Counted from the stretch's first letter, positions 1-9,002 are shown. The stretch is 64,000 nucleotides of DNA from Beduini massiliensis (GCF_000829905.1 NZ_CDPP01000006.1:496001-560000); one strand, 5' to 3'. Notes: generated by a model not told the origin, from the letters alone. Numbers and translations: made by a program.

Positions 1-174
1 CAAATTCCTTGGACAACGCCACCTATCTTATATGGTATCTTACAAGGTAGCTGGAAAATCTCAGTTTGGGAAGCTTTCTCAATTTTGGCAGCTGGCTTAA
101 TGTGGTTCCCATTCTTCAAAGTAGCAGATAATAAAGCTTACAAAGAAGAACAAGGACTTACAACTGCTGAATAA
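1..174 (+). CDS. PTS cellobiose-type EIIC permease, C-terminal end (partial)
   Basis: Open from the first base and stopping with TAA at 172-174, this is the last 57 residues of a gene that begins outside the window. The sequence has the IPWTTPPILYG motif and the amphipathic end (WFPFFKVADNKAY) typical of lactose/cellobiose-family EIIC membrane permeases. These carry beta-glucosides across the membrane as they are phosphorylated by EIIB. A rho-independent terminator follows. The 6-phospho-beta-glucosidases further along the window could use such a substrate, but they are not in the same operon. Family confident; the sugar is an inference. Confidence 0.85.
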   Translation, partial: QIPWTTPPILYGILQGSWKISVWEAFSILAAGLMWFPFFKVADNKAYKEEQGLTTAE

Positions 175-210
175 ATATAGACCTCCCCTTGACTATCTGG
201 ATAGTCATAA

Positions 211-240
211 AAAGACACATCGTCCTGATGTGTCTTTTTG
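211..240 (+). terminator. Rho-independent terminator after the PTS EIIC gene
   Basis: An 11-bp perfect stem (AAAGACACATC / GATGTGTCTTT) with a 5-base loop, followed by T residues, starts 36 bases after the EIIC stop. Confidence 0.9.
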
Positions 241-445
241 TTTCGTCTTCGCAAGTTTTAATAGTTAATGGTTTTGGTGTGTCCCCTTGGTATCACTAAA
301 GCCGACAGCCTCATCTTAGTTCTGTTTTATTTTCATCAATTACAAGTGCAGCATTGACCTATCTATAAGCTTTGGTTAAAGCTAATAGATGCCTATCCTT
401 TCATTGTATAGGATTGACTCCGGTTCTTTTTCATTACATCATTCA
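241..445. other. Intergenic stretch without a recognised gene
   Basis: Between the EIIC terminator and the convergent terminator of the next gene I find no ORF with a ribosome site and no RNA fold that I recognise. Confidence 0.5.
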
Positions 446-476
446 ACAAAAAAGATTCCAAATGAATGGAATCTTA
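446..476 (-). terminator. Terminator of the zinc-ribbon membrane protein gene
   Basis: A 9-bp stem (AAGATTCCA / TGGAATCTT) overlaps the stop codon. On the minus strand it is followed by a run of T. Confidence 0.85.
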
Positions 477-950
477 CATATAAAGCATCATCACGAATGT
501 TCCCATGAATACGCCTGCTCCTAGTGAGAAAATCGATAAACCTAATCCTAATTTAGATAACCTTGGGTTTAAATGTACTCGATAACGATTGAAATATTGA
601 ACGTTTAGGATTCTTGCCTTTCTGGCTGTAAAGTAGCCGGCAAAGCCAAATACCAAAACCAATACACTGTACCACCATTGGGTTTGAATTTCTAATCCGG
701 CAGGCCACAAAACCAAGGCTGCTCCGATCAATCCAAAGATAAACGAATAGAGAACATAATTATTTTTCAACCCTTTTTCTTGAATGATTCTTTTTTCTTT
801 CTCTAGTTGTTTCTGGCGAATTGCTTTTTGTTTTTCTTTCTGATGACTTTCTGCCTCCACCATTTGATTAAAATGATTAGGGGCTTTAGCTCCGCATTCA
901 GGACAGAATTTAGCTTCTTTCATTTCTGTTCCGCACTTTTTACACTTCAT
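474..950 (-). CDS. Zinc-ribbon membrane protein of unknown function
   Basis: A 158-residue protein with an N-terminal zinc ribbon (C3-x2-C6 ... C17-x2-C20, ending CPECG). A basic, Gln/Lys-rich, probably coiled stretch follows at about residues 30-60. Three hydrophobic segments lie at about 65-82, 88-108 and 133-157. The ribbon should be cytoplasmic and bind one metal. Many low-GC Gram-positive bacteria carry such zinc-ribbon membrane proteins without known function. The start is supported by GGGGAGA upstream of ATG. It is a single-gene unit with its own terminator. No specific role can be assigned. Confidence 0.7.
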   Translation of the reverse strand: MKCKKCGTEMKEAKFCPECGAKAPNHFNQMVEAESHQKEKQKAIRQKQLEKEKRIIQEKGLKNNYVLYSFIFGLIGAALVLWPAGLEIQTQWWYSVLVLVFGFAGYFTARKARILNVQYFNRYRVHLNPRLSKLGLGLSIFSLGAGVFMGTFVMMLYM

Positions 951-1135
951 TGGAATCTCCCCTTCCTCTACTTCTATTTTACTTGAATCTCCTTGTCTTG
1001 CCTATATATGGATATGCCAACAAATTGTGGCATAATTTAATCTTATTCTGAAATATAAATAATACAAGAAATATAAACATTTTGTCACAAATTTAGTATA
1101 TAATTAAACTATATAAAAGATATGAGGTGAAGAAA

Positions 1136-4135
1136 ATGAAACAAGATGCAATGCAATCCCCTATTTCCTTTGATCGTTCAGCTAAAATTAATAATCACAA
1201 TGAAGAACTAACAGGTTTCATAGCGCATATGCTGGATATCGAATGTTTAGGAATCTGTTATTATTATAATTTCAAGCGAATGGCTGACCCTTATATTTGG
1301 GGAAAAGATCCTGTGAATCAGAAAGTTTTGCTTTCTTCTTTAGAAGATTTTCTTCATCATCTCATTTTAGATCCCTCATCTACGCCAGAACAGATTATTG
1401 ATTCCATTCATGAGTATGACCCACACATTAAAGAACAGCTCTATGTGCATCTCATCACCTTTAAAAATGTACCTATTGGCGTGGTGGCCATGGGACGATC
1501 AGCAAAGGCTGCTCCCCTGTGTGATGAAGATGTTGCCATTTGCCGCAGACTATTGGATCTAAATGCCAAAGAAATCATTCACAACATAGAAAAAACAGCC
1601 TATGAGAAGTTATTCTATACAGTGATTAACGGTATATCTGATTATATCTATGTGACCGATCCTCAAACAGATGAAATTCTGTTTATGAACGAACCTATGA
1701 AAAAGATATATCATATCGATGACCCTGTTGGCAAAACCTGCTGGAAACTATTACAGAGAGGAAAAGATAAGCGCTGTGAATTCTGTCCGATCGAACATTT
1801 AAAACAGTATCCGAATCAAACCATTACTTGGGAAGAAAAGAGTACGATTAATCAGCAATATTATGAAAACAAAGATAGTTTGATTCATTGGTTGGATGGC
1901 AGGCTTGCTCATTTACAGCAGTCCACAGACATCACGGATTTTAAAAAAATTTCACAGGCAGCAAATATTGATGAATTAACGAAACTGACCAATCGTCGTG
2001 CCGGTAAAATAGAACTCCAGATTTTATTAAATCGAGCAAAAGTAAATCAAACATCACTTTGTCTGGTTTTAATGGATATCAATGGTTTAAAACAGACCAA
2101 TGATTATTACGGGCATAAAGAGGGGGACAATAAGATTCGCTATATTACGGAAGCGATTCAGTCCTTTATCGATAAAGATACGTTATTCTTTCGCTTGAGT
2201 GGTGACGAATTTGTTTTGGCTTTCTATGATCAAGAGCCACTTCAAGTACGTACAGCTTTGCAAGGAGCCATTGATAAATTACGTCACTTAAAAAAGATTT
2301 TAGGCATTCCTTATGAACTTGGCTTCTGTTATGGAACAATCACTGTAAAACCGGATAATCTCTTAAATTTAGAGACCCTGTTAACGCTTGCGGATGAAAA
2401 GATGTATGAACAAAAACGTTTGGTTCATCTCCAGCAAAATGAAGCGAAATTACAAACAGATCATGTCCACACTGTCAAGATTGAGGATTTTGATTATGAT
2501 AAAGATCGTCTCTACGATGCTTTAGTGGAAAGCACTGATGATTATGTCTATATCTGCAATATGAAAACCGGTTTATTCCGTTATTCTCCGAAAATGGTGA
2601 AAGAATTTGATCTGCCCGGAGAGGTTTTAAAAAATGCTGCAGCGATTTGGGGAAGTAAAGTTCATCCTTTAGATAAAGAATTATTTTTAAAAAGCAATCA
2701 GGAAATCATTGACGGAAGAGTGAGTGAGCATTGTGTTGAATATCGAGCTATTAATCGGCATCATGAGTGGGTGTGGCTGCGATGCCGAGGAAAAGTGATC
2801 TTTGATGCCCTCGGTGACCCTGACTTATTTGCTGGTATTATTTCAAATATTGGGCGAAAAGAAAAGATTGATCCTTTAACCGGACTCTATAATAAATTTG
2901 CTTTAGAGGAAGATATAAAACAATATATCCAATCCAGCTCCGATCCTCTGGCTCTGCTTCTTTTAAATTTGGATAACTTTAAGTCGGTGAATCAATTACG
3001 TGATCATGCTTTTGGTGATGATGTATTAAAGAAAGCCGCTCAGACTATTTGTGATCTTGTTCCAAAAGAAGCAACTGTCTATAAATTGGATGCGGATGAA
3101 TTTGCAGTTTTATTGAAAAGCTACTCAACTTTACAGATTGAAGCTCTATATAAACAAATCAAAGCTCCTTTTTCGCGTCAGCAGCTTCATATGAATGAAC
3201 GTTATTTTTGCAGTATATCGGCTGGATGTGCTATTTATCCCGAACATGCCAACGTTTATATCAATCTCTTTAAATATGCCAGTTATGCATTGGAAACAAG
3301 TAAAAAGAATGGAAAAGATCAATTAAGCTTCTTTTCCGATCAAATTGTTTTCGATCATCTTCGTAAATTGACACTGACACAAGAGCTGCGTGAAAGTGTT
3401 GAAAATAACTTTGAAGGCTTTTCTTTACAGTTCCAGCCTATCGTCTATACCGATTCTAAAAAAATACGTGGGGCGGAAGCCTTGCTTCGTTGGTCCAGTC
3501 CGGCTTATGGAATCATTTCACCATCAGAATTTGTTCCTTTACTAGAGGATACCCGGATGATCATTCAAGCAGGGCGTTGGGTCTTTGAAGAAGCCGTTGC
3601 CAAAGCCAAGGCGTTTATTAAAGCCGATCCTGATTTTATGATCAGTATCAACTTATCGTATGTTCAAGTCAGTCCGGATCCCATCATTCCTTTTATCAAG
3701 GAAACCTTAGAAAAAGAACAGCTTGATCCTCGAAATATTATCGTAGAATTCACAGAGAGTTATTTAGCTTCTGACAATATATCGAATATCTATCAGGCTT
3801 TACGTGATTTAGGGATTACGATTGCAATGGATGATTTTGGAACCGGCTATGCCTCATTAAATGTATTGAAGCAATGTCCGGCAGATATCATTAAAATTGA
3901 TCAGGCTTTTGTGGAAAAGATTACATACAGCCGTTTTGATGTTACGTTGGTTCGTATGATTATTGAATTATGTCATGAAGTAAATATTGCGGTCTGTGTA
4001 GAAGGGGTAGAATCCATCCAAGAATATGAAATCATCAAAGCGTTTTCCGCAGATTATATACAGGGATTCTTATTTGGCAGACCTTGTGATGATATAGAAT
4101 TGATACAATTGATAAAGCAAAACCGAGCATCTTAG
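1136..4135 (+). CDS. Multidomain GGDEF/EAL protein (cyclic-di-GMP turnover)
   Basis: A soluble protein of 999 residues; positions below count from a GTG three codons upstream. Order: a GAF-like region (about 30-160), a PAS domain with a CEFC pair (about 165-250), GGDEF 1 (about 270-440), a PAS_3-type domain (about 455-585), GGDEF 2 (about 590-740) and EAL (about 755-1000). GGDEF 1 has SGDEF at 358-362, close to the active signature. GGDEF 2 has DADEF at 655-659 and looks degenerate. The EAL domain keeps EALLRW (E784), NLS, TES, DDFGTGYASL, KID and VEGVE, so phosphodiesterase activity is likely. I chose ATG 1136, not GTG 1127, because GAGGTG sits 6 bases before it. There are no membrane segments. 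It is monocistronic with a terminator. Whether synthase or hydrolase activity dominates cannot be read. Confidence 0.93.
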   Translation: MKQDAMQSPISFDRSAKINNHNEELTGFIAHMLDIECLGICYYYNFKRMADPYIWGKDPVNQKVLLSSLEDFLHHLILDPSSTPEQIIDSIHEYDPHIKEQLYVHLITFKNVPIGVVAMGRSAKAAPLCDEDVAICRRLLDLNAKEIIHNIEKTAYEKLFYTVINGISDYIYVTDPQTDEILFMNEPMKKIYHIDDPVGKTCWKLLQRGKDKRCEFCPIEHLKQYPNQTITWEEKSTINQQYYENKDSLIHWLDGRLAHLQQSTDITDFKKISQAANIDELTKLTNRRAGKIELQILLNRAKVNQTSLCLVLMDINGLKQTNDYYGHKEGDNKIRYITEAIQSFIDKDTLFFRLSGDEFVLAFYDQEPLQVRTALQGAIDKLRHLKKILGIPYELGFCYGTITVKPDNLLNLETLLTLADEKMYEQKRLVHLQQNEAKLQTDHVHTVKIEDFDYDKDRLYDALVESTDDYVYICNMKTGLFRYSPKMVKEFDLPGEVLKNAAAIWGSKVHPLDKELFLKSNQEIIDGRVSEHCVEYRAINRHHEWVWLRCRGKVIFDALGDPDLFAGIISNIGRKEKIDPLTGLYNKFALEEDIKQYIQSSSDPLALLLLNLDNFKSVNQLRDHAFGDDVLKKAAQTICDLVPKEATVYKLDADEFAVLLKSYSTLQIEALYKQIKAPFSRQQLHMNERYFCSISAGCAIYPEHANVYINLFKYASYALETSKKNGKDQLSFFSDQIVFDHLRKLTLTQELRESVENNFEGFSLQFQPIVYTDSKKIRGAEALLRWSSPAYGIISPSEFVPLLEDTRMIIQAGRWVFEEAVAKAKAFIKADPDFMISINLSYVQVSPDPIIPFIKETLEKEQLDPRNIIVEFTESYLASDNISNIYQALRDLGITIAMDDFGTGYASLNVLKQCPADIIKIDQAFVEKITYSRFDVTLVRMIIELCHEVNIAVCVEGVESIQEYEIIKAFSADYIQGFLFGRPCDDIELIQLIKQNRAS

Positions 4136-4150
4136 GATACTCGGTTTTTA
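4119..4150 (+). terminator. Terminator of the GGDEF/EAL gene
   Basis: Stem AAAACCGAG / CTCGGTTTT spans the stop codon and is followed by further T residues. Confidence 0.8.
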
Positions 4151-4166
4151 TGAGGTAGAAAGATTG

Positions 4167-5000
4167 TTATTTTACGATGTTACCAGTGATCTTGATCACG
4201 GTTCTGCCAGGCGAAGTAAGAGTAGCGGCAGGCACGTTAAGAGATGCTGTAGTGGCATTAGGCAGAAGAATCCTTCCATTAAAGTAATCATACTGATATT
4301 GATCTTGTTGATAAATGACTTGGCTTTCATTCGTTTCTACGGTGACTTGATGAATGTTAAAGGAGATGGGAAGCCAATCCATTAACGTGATGTGCATTGC
4401 TTCTTGATTGCCGTAATTTAAGAGTTGAATTGTATAAGTGAGTGTTCTATAATCTTGTGTCCACTGTCTGTATAAAACAAGCTGACTGGCTGTTTCTTTA
4501 AGCAATGTAACACTTGGCGGCGGTTCTGTTGTATAGGTGCTGCCATCTTCGCTGTAGGCTGTTATAGAGAGAGAAGAGGTTATAGCGAAAATGCAAGGAT
4601 CAATATCTGAATCTACTTTCATACAGTAAAGGATGATTCCCTTATCTTGAGATGACATATTCTTAGAGAGTGTGATATAAAGGATATTCGCTTCAGTAGT
4701 TAATGTGAGTGGTATTTCCATGCTGTTTATAAATGCTTTTAAAGTCCCCTCTAAAAAGTGAACACCGATTGGAAGAGTAACTTTCATTGTAATTGAAAGC
4801 GGATCATTTCCAATATTTTCTATTTGAATCAAATAGGTAATGTTTTCTTGAGGATGAAAAGCAGACTGCAATGATGTCATGTGAGCTTTGATGGGCTGAC
4901 TGTCTTCAATAATAGTTTCAACAATGTTAGAGCGAATACTGCCAACTGATTGTTCATGATGATAAGTGACTTCTGCTTGATTATGAATGATGTTTGGCAT
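4167..5000 (-). CDS. DUF11-like repeat protein without signal peptide
   Basis: A 277-residue beta-rich protein with two copies of a DUF11-type repeat. Each has a core of the form Y-x-I-Q-x-x-N-x-G, then a short run to an L-P-I motif (about residues 55-95 and 185-225). DUF11 repeats are usually found in surface proteins. Here I see no signal peptide, membrane segment or LPxTG sorting motif, so the protein looks cytoplasmic or is exported by an unrecognised route. Start: ATG at 5000 follows GAGGTGGG by 6 bases; a longer in-frame start lacks a ribosome site. Function unknown. Confidence 0.7.
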   Translation of the reverse strand: MPNIIHNQAEVTYHHEQSVGSIRSNIVETIIEDSQPIKAHMTSLQSAFHPQENITYLIQIENIGNDPLSITMKVTLPIGVHFLEGTLKAFINSMEIPLTLTTEANILYITLSKNMSSQDKGIILYCMKVDSDIDPCIFAITSSLSITAYSEDGSTYTTEPPPSVTLLKETASQLVLYRQWTQDYRTLTYTIQLLNYGNQEAMHITLMDWLPISFNIHQVTVETNESQVIYQQDQYQYDYFNGRILLPNATTASLNVPAATLTSPGRTVIKITGNIVK

Positions 5001-5055
5001 TATTTCCCACCTCACTATAAAGTATGCATAAAAGATTTTTGGATATAATGAAAAG

Positions 5056-5104
5056 AACTAAGCCGCTCAGAAACTTTTAAAGTTTTCTGATACGCTTAGT
5101 TATA
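5056..5104 (-). terminator. Terminator of bioY
   Basis: A long interrupted stem (AACTAAGC...GCTTAGTT with inner pairing around 5066-5090) overlaps the bioY stop. TTCTTTT follows on the minus strand. Confidence 0.7.
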
Positions 5105-5577
5105 AGACAGGTCAATATTATTTTTAATGTATCACCGATTAAGAAAGGAAAGACACATAAGGTTAAAGCCGGCAGTAATGCCATCTGCATAGAAAACATA
5201 AACCAGATTGTCCCAAATGTATAACAAACGACAGTCCCGACGATAAGAGCAAGGACCTTTCTTTTCAGCATTTTTCCAATCACCAATGCCATGATCGGTA
5301 AAGCGGCTAAGTACCCGCCGGTAGGGGCAGCTAATGCGAAAATTCCTCCGGAAAAACCGGCAAATACAGGCAGTCCTACAGCCCCTAATAATAAATAGAT
5401 TAAACATGCCAATACCGCCTGCTTTCTTTCCAGCAAACAAGCTATAATATATACAGACAGTGTCTGCATGGTAATAGGAACAACACTAATCGGTAAAACG
5501 ATGGTCAGCTGTGCCCCAATTGCGATCATACAGGCTCCCAGTGAACAGTAGATCAATGATTTTACTTTTGTATTCAT
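5077..5577 (-). CDS. bioY: BioY biotin transporter, ECF S component
   Basis: A 166-residue, six-helix membrane protein with the BioY signature GLPVFAGFSGG followed by APTGGYL (about residues 67-88), which forms part of the biotin site. BioY binds biotin with high affinity and imports it together with the shared ECF module (EcfT plus two ATPases), which is not in this window. The start is supported by GGGAGG 6 bases upstream. It is a stand-alone gene with its own terminator, so the energising module must be elsewhere. I looked for a BirA operator upstream and did not find a convincing palindrome. Confidence 0.95.
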   Translation of the reverse strand: MNTKVKSLIYCSLGACMIAIGAQLTIVLPISVVPITMQTLSVYIIACLLERKQAVLACLIYLLLGAVGLPVFAGFSGGIFALAAPTGGYLAALPIMALVIGKMLKRKVLALIVGTVVCYTFGTIWFMFSMQMALLPALTLCVFPFLIGDTLKIILTCLITKRIRKL

Positions 5578-5698
5578 TTACTTCCTCCCTGTAGCCATTA
5601 TACATAAATTCATCTGATCTGCAACTATTTCCTTCTCCAATATTAACAACAAACCAAGAATATGCTATCATACCAAAGTAAGGAAAGTGTGGGATAAT

Positions 5699-6058
5699 AT
5701 GGGATATTTATTTCAATTTATGATAATCAGCGGCATTACTTTTATCGGAGAACTGCTGCATTATTTTTTACCGCTTCCGATTCCTGCAAGCGTATATGGG
5801 ATGGTCATTCTCTTTATATGTTTACTGATCGGAATTATTAAAGAAGAGGAAATCAAAGAAACTGCGGATTTTCTTTTATTGATCATGCCAATCATGTTTG
5901 TCGGACCAAGTGTCGGTGTTATGGAGAACTTCGGTCTCTTATCCGGAGCACTGATTCCGTTTCTTGCGATCGTTTTAGTTTCAACCTTTTTCATTATGGT
6001 CGTGACCGGAATAACGGCACAAAAAATGATGAAGGACAAGGAGAAACAGCATGAATAA
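5699..6058 (+). CDS. lrgA: LrgA/CidA-family holin-like membrane protein
   Basis: About 119 residues with four hydrophobic segments. The family motifs GELLH, LPLPIPASVYGM (about 25-36) and PxMFVGPSVGVM (about 65-80) are present. CidA/LrgA proteins form membrane oligomers linked to cell lysis and to export of small metabolites such as pyruvate, always with a CidB/LrgB partner. That partner overlaps this gene by 8 bp. The start is uncertain. GTG 5687 sits almost on top of AAGGA, while ATG 5699 matches the family N-terminus better and is chosen. No LytSR-type regulator adjoins the pair. Confidence 0.88.
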   Translation: MGYLFQFMIISGITFIGELLHYFLPLPIPASVYGMVILFICLLIGIIKEEEIKETADFLLLIMPIMFVGPSVGVMENFGLLSGALIPFLAIVLVSTFFIMVVTGITAQKMMKDKEKQHE

Positions 6059-6746
6059 GATTATGATCGACTCTGCCTATTTTGGTCTGGTGTTAAGCTT
6101 ACTGGCTTACTATTTAGGCATCAAACTAAAAAATAAAACAAAATTAGCTTTCTGCAATCCGCTTTTAGTTGCTTCTGTTTTGATTATAGGATTACTTCTG
6201 CTTTTCGATATAGATTACTCCGTATTTAATCAAGGGGCTCAATATTTAACTTATTTACTGACGCCGGCAACGGTATGTCTTGCGTTACCGCTTTATCGAG
6301 AATTTAAAATCTTAAAAGATCATCTGATAATTATCTTGACAGCATTAGTCGCCGGCTGTATCACCTGTTTTGTGATGATTGGCGGCATGGCAATGCTATG
6401 GCATTTAGATCGTACTTTATGTGTCTCTCTATTGCCAAAATCCATTACTACTGCCATTGCGATTGGTTTAACCGGAGAAATCGGTGGAATCAGCGGTATT
6501 ACGGTAGCTGCTGTTGTCATTACGGGAATCTTTGCCGCAGTGATTGCCCCTTTAGTGTTTAAATGGCTGCATATCGAAAATCCTATTGCACAAGGATTGG
6601 CATTAGGAGCTTCCGGACATGCGATTGGCACCAGCAAAGCCTTGGAACTAGGAGAGATTCAAACAGCGATGAGTTCTTTAGCGATTGTTGTCACCGGTAT
6701 ATTGACTGTGATGATCGTACCGTTGATTGCCCCCTTATTCAAATAA
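6051..6746 (+). CDS. lrgB: LrgB/CidB-family membrane protein
   Basis: A 231-residue polytopic membrane protein with the diagnostic LrgB motifs TPATVCLALPLY (about 71-82), LLPKSITT (about 127-134) and GASGHAIGTSKALELGE (about 186-202). It partners the LrgA-like protein encoded just upstream (8-bp overlap, so translation is coupled). LrgAB/CidAB pairs modulate autolysis, and some transport pyruvate or glycolate. Which applies here cannot be told. A terminator follows directly. Confidence 0.93.
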   Translation: MNKIMIDSAYFGLVLSLLAYYLGIKLKNKTKLAFCNPLLVASVLIIGLLLLFDIDYSVFNQGAQYLTYLLTPATVCLALPLYREFKILKDHLIIILTALVAGCITCFVMIGGMAMLWHLDRTLCVSLLPKSITTAIAIGLTGEIGGISGITVAAVVITGIFAAVIAPLVFKWLHIENPIAQGLALGASGHAIGTSKALELGEIQTAMSSLAIVVTGILTVMIVPLIAPLFK

Positions 6747-6749
6747 AAA

Positions 6750-6778
6750 AACTTACTGCAACAGTAAGTTCGATTTTA
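6750..6778 (+). terminator. Terminator of the lrgA-lrgB operon
   Basis: Stem AACTTACTG / CAGTAAGTT with a 3-base loop lies immediately after the stop. T-richness on both sides makes it usable from either strand. Confidence 0.75.
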
Positions 6779-6780
6779 AG

Positions 6781-7491
6781 CTAAGCATTGACCTTAGCAT
6801 TTTTTATTTTTTCCAGCAAATCTGCGACACCCTTTAAATCTTTGGAATAATGTTCATAATGCAAAGTATTTTCACTTCTGACTAAGATTGCCGTTATCCC
6901 GGCATGTTTGGCACCGCGTATATCTGCATTGTAATTATCTCCGATCATCACGATATCTTCAGGATCATCCAGATCATTTAAGATTTCTTGATAGAATTTA
7001 ACATTTGGTTTATCATATTCCATTAATGCAGAACTGTAAATCTTTTCAAAATACTGATCCAAATTTAATTGTTCACAAAGCTGCTTTAATTCCGGTACAT
7101 GATTTGAGGCTATGATATGCGTATATCCTTCCTCTGAAAGTTTCTCCAATGTTTCAACAGTATCTTCATAGACATGCCATTGACTTAAATCGAGATAACG
7201 ATCTTTAAACTCTTTTGCATACGCTTTAGCATGGACTTCTCTTACACCTAAGATCACAAACACACTTTCTAAATAACTTTCAACATGTTCCCACCATGTT
7301 TTATTTCCCAGTAATTCAGTATGCGGTCTTTCAAACTCATGCCAAGGCAGACCTCGACCCATGAATGCCCTCAATGAATCATAGGCAATATTGATACGAT
7401 GGCTCACTAATATATCATTCATCGTTTTCGACCATTTTCCATCACGATAAGCAAGGGTGCAGTCAAAATCCCATAGTATATACTTCTTCAT
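6781..7491 (-). CDS. HAD-family phosphatase (YjjG/Gph-like)
   Basis: A 236-residue haloacid dehalogenase hydrolase. Motif I is WDFDCTLAY with nucleophile D8 and acid D10. Motif II is IIASNH (about 130). The motif III lysine is in EYDKPNVKF, and motif IV is MIGDNYNADI (about 190). An alpha-helical C1 cap lies between motifs I and II. Such proteins dephosphorylate small phospho-metabolites or nucleotides; the substrate is unknown. It appears to be monocistronic, with AGGTGA before ATG. Confidence 0.85.
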   Translation of the reverse strand: MKKYILWDFDCTLAYRDGKWSKTMNDILVSHRINIAYDSLRAFMGRGLPWHEFERPHTELLGNKTWWEHVESYLESVFVILGVREVHAKAYAKEFKDRYLDLSQWHVYEDTVETLEKLSEEGYTHIIASNHVPELKQLCEQLNLDQYFEKIYSSALMEYDKPNVKFYQEILNDLDDPEDIVMIGDNYNADIRGAKHAGITAILVRSENTLHYEHYSKDLKGVADLLEKIKNAKVNA

Positions 7492-7575
7492 CTATTTCAC
7501 CTCGTTTAACACTAGTAAATTATATCATAGATGAATTGCTTTCATGCATTTTTCGCACCTGTTTTTTCGACAAAG

Positions 7576-8490
7576 TTAACCGACAAAGATTAACAGCAAA
7601 GCGGTCATTGTAGCAATGCTGACTAAAATACTGATCGAATTGGCTAAAGCCGGTGCCGGGTCATCATTGTCGATCATCTTAGAATAAACAGCAGAGACGG
7701 TTGAAATCGGACAGAAAAGAATCAGTGTAACCATCTGCTTTGCTAAAAGCGGAAGCGGCAAAATAAAGAACACGACAATACTTAACAGGATATTCCCAAC
7801 ATAACGTACTCCTAATATTTTAACAACGGCTTTGGCTTGAGAACGGCTAATCTTTATTTCAAGAATGATACCGATCATCAGCATCGCTAAAAAGCTGTTT
7901 GCGCCCCCAATCATCGAAGCGATTGTCGTTACCGGAGCAGGGATCGTTAAATTAAATAAAGATAAAATAAATAAAAGCAAGTAAACATCGAAAGGAATAG
8001 ACTTAACTAATACTAAGCAAAGATTTTTTATATCCAAACGTCCGCGTCCATCCACTTCATTGCGTGCCAATGCATAAGTTCCCCCTAATCCCATAAAAGC
8101 ATTACCGATATCAAACATGCACATATAAATCATTCCGGTGGCATCAAAAAAACTGGCAGCAAAAGGAATCGCAAAATTACCGATATTGTATCCTGAACAA
8201 TTAATCATGCTTAATGCACGTGTTGTCGGCGATTGTCGGCGATTGACATATTTCGCCAAAAAGATATTGAAAAAGCCACAGCATAGTCCGATCAGGATTA
8301 TACTGATCGTAATCATATTGATCTCCATCCCGCTAGAATTGGCAATCAAGGCTGCCGGCAGTGTAATATTCATGACAACTTTAGAAAAGAATAAGCCATC
8401 TTCCTTTTTAAAGAACCCCACTTTTTTTAAGATAAACCCTAAAATGATGATAAAAACAAATCCTGATGATTTAATTAATACATCTAACAT
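7576..8490 (-). CDS. AEC-family (auxin efflux carrier-like) transporter
   Basis: A 304-residue protein with about ten hydrophobic helices. The AEC pattern of two five-helix halves includes NITLPAALIANSS in the first half, a GYNIGNFAIP segment (about 105-115) and FCPISTVSAVYSKM in the second. Bacterial AEC proteins move small carboxylates such as malate; the substrate here is unknown. The ATG at 8490 is chosen because AAGGGGG is 7 bases upstream, while the ATG two codons earlier lies on the ribosome site. Confidence 0.88.
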   Translation of the reverse strand: MLDVLIKSSGFVFIIILGFILKKVGFFKKEDGLFFSKVVMNITLPAALIANSSGMEINMITISIILIGLCCGFFNIFLAKYVNRRQSPTTRALSMINCSGYNIGNFAIPFAASFFDATGMIYMCMFDIGNAFMGLGGTYALARNEVDGRGRLDIKNLCLVLVKSIPFDVYLLLFILSLFNLTIPAPVTTIASMIGGANSFLAMLMIGIILEIKISRSQAKAVVKILGVRYVGNILLSIVVFFILPLPLLAKQMVTLILFCPISTVSAVYSKMIDNDDPAPALANSISILVSIATMTALLLIFVG

Positions 8491-8591
8491 AGTCATCCCC
8501 CTTATTAACTCATACATTATAGCAAGTTCCTTATAAAATAAAGATGAATTTTTAATATTAGGAAACTGTTCCCCAAAATGAAATTTATCAA

Positions 8592-8618
8592 TAAAAAAAG
8601 ATATGGCGAACCATATCC
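8592..8618 (-). terminator. Terminator of the PTS EIIB gene
   Basis: Perfect 7-bp stem GATATGG / CCATATC with loop CGAA, then seven T on the minus strand. Confidence 0.85.
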
Positions 8619-8623
8619 CTTTA

Positions 8624-8926
8624 TTATTTATTTAATATTTTTCTTACTGAATCGACAACAGCGTTTCCATTGATTGTAGCAAAATCAATATTGTTGATGA
8701 CAATAACCGGAATTTTATTTTTAACGATTCTCTCTACTTCTTCTTTTGTATAGCGAATCTGTGGTGCTAATAAAATAATGTCTGCATCGATATCTTTTGT
8801 AATCATCGTTTCAGGTAAAGCGAGCACCTGAGCATTGAAATTTTGCTCATCACATGCTTTGATCACCTTTGAAACTAAGACGTTTGTTGTAATGGAACTT
8901 GCACAACATATTACCATTTTTACCAT
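8624..8926 (-). CDS. Orphan PTS EIIB, lactose/cellobiose family
   Basis: A 100-residue cytosolic phosphocarrier resembling the cellobiose-type EIIB fold. An N-terminal strand leads to the phosphorylatable cysteine in VICCASSITT (residues 5-14). A segment ADIILLAPQIRY (about 50-61) matches the VLLGPQV-type strand of the family. The start at 8926 gives the normal family length and sits 9 bases after GGAAG. No EIIA or EIIC gene is adjacent. It lies downstream of three Gfo/Idh/MocA dehydrogenases but has its own promoter, so it may serve a permease elsewhere or act in signalling. Confidence 0.82.
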   Translation of the reverse strand: MVKMVICCASSITTNVLVSKVIKACDEQNFNAQVLALPETMITKDIDADIILLAPQIRYTKEEVERIVKNKIPVIVINNIDFATINGNAVVDSVRKILNK

Positions 8927-8969
8927 ATATAAATACTTCCTTTCCCATGTTAAATTTTTATCTAAGTCT

Positions 8970-8998
8970 ATTATACCTTTAATAAAGCGCTTACACAA
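8970..8998 (-). promoter_or_regulatory. Promoter of the EIIB gene with overlapping cre-like site
   Basis: Minus strand: -35 TTGTGT at 8993-8998, 17-bp spacer, perfect -10 TATAAT at 8970-8975. A cre-like sequence TGTAAGCGCTTTAT (8982-8995) overlaps the -35 and spacer. It matches the CcpA consensus except for the late C. Repression by CcpA is an inference. Confidence 0.7.
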
Positions 8999-9002
8999 CT
9001 GT

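Noticed and set aside
4164-4385. Plus-strand 73-codon ORF opposite the DUF11-like gene
   Set aside because: Fully antisense to a well-supported gene, without a ribosome site.
5578-5686. Possible BirA operator upstream of bioY
   Set aside because: TTGTTGTTAAT-like sequence has no matching inverted arm at the right distance.
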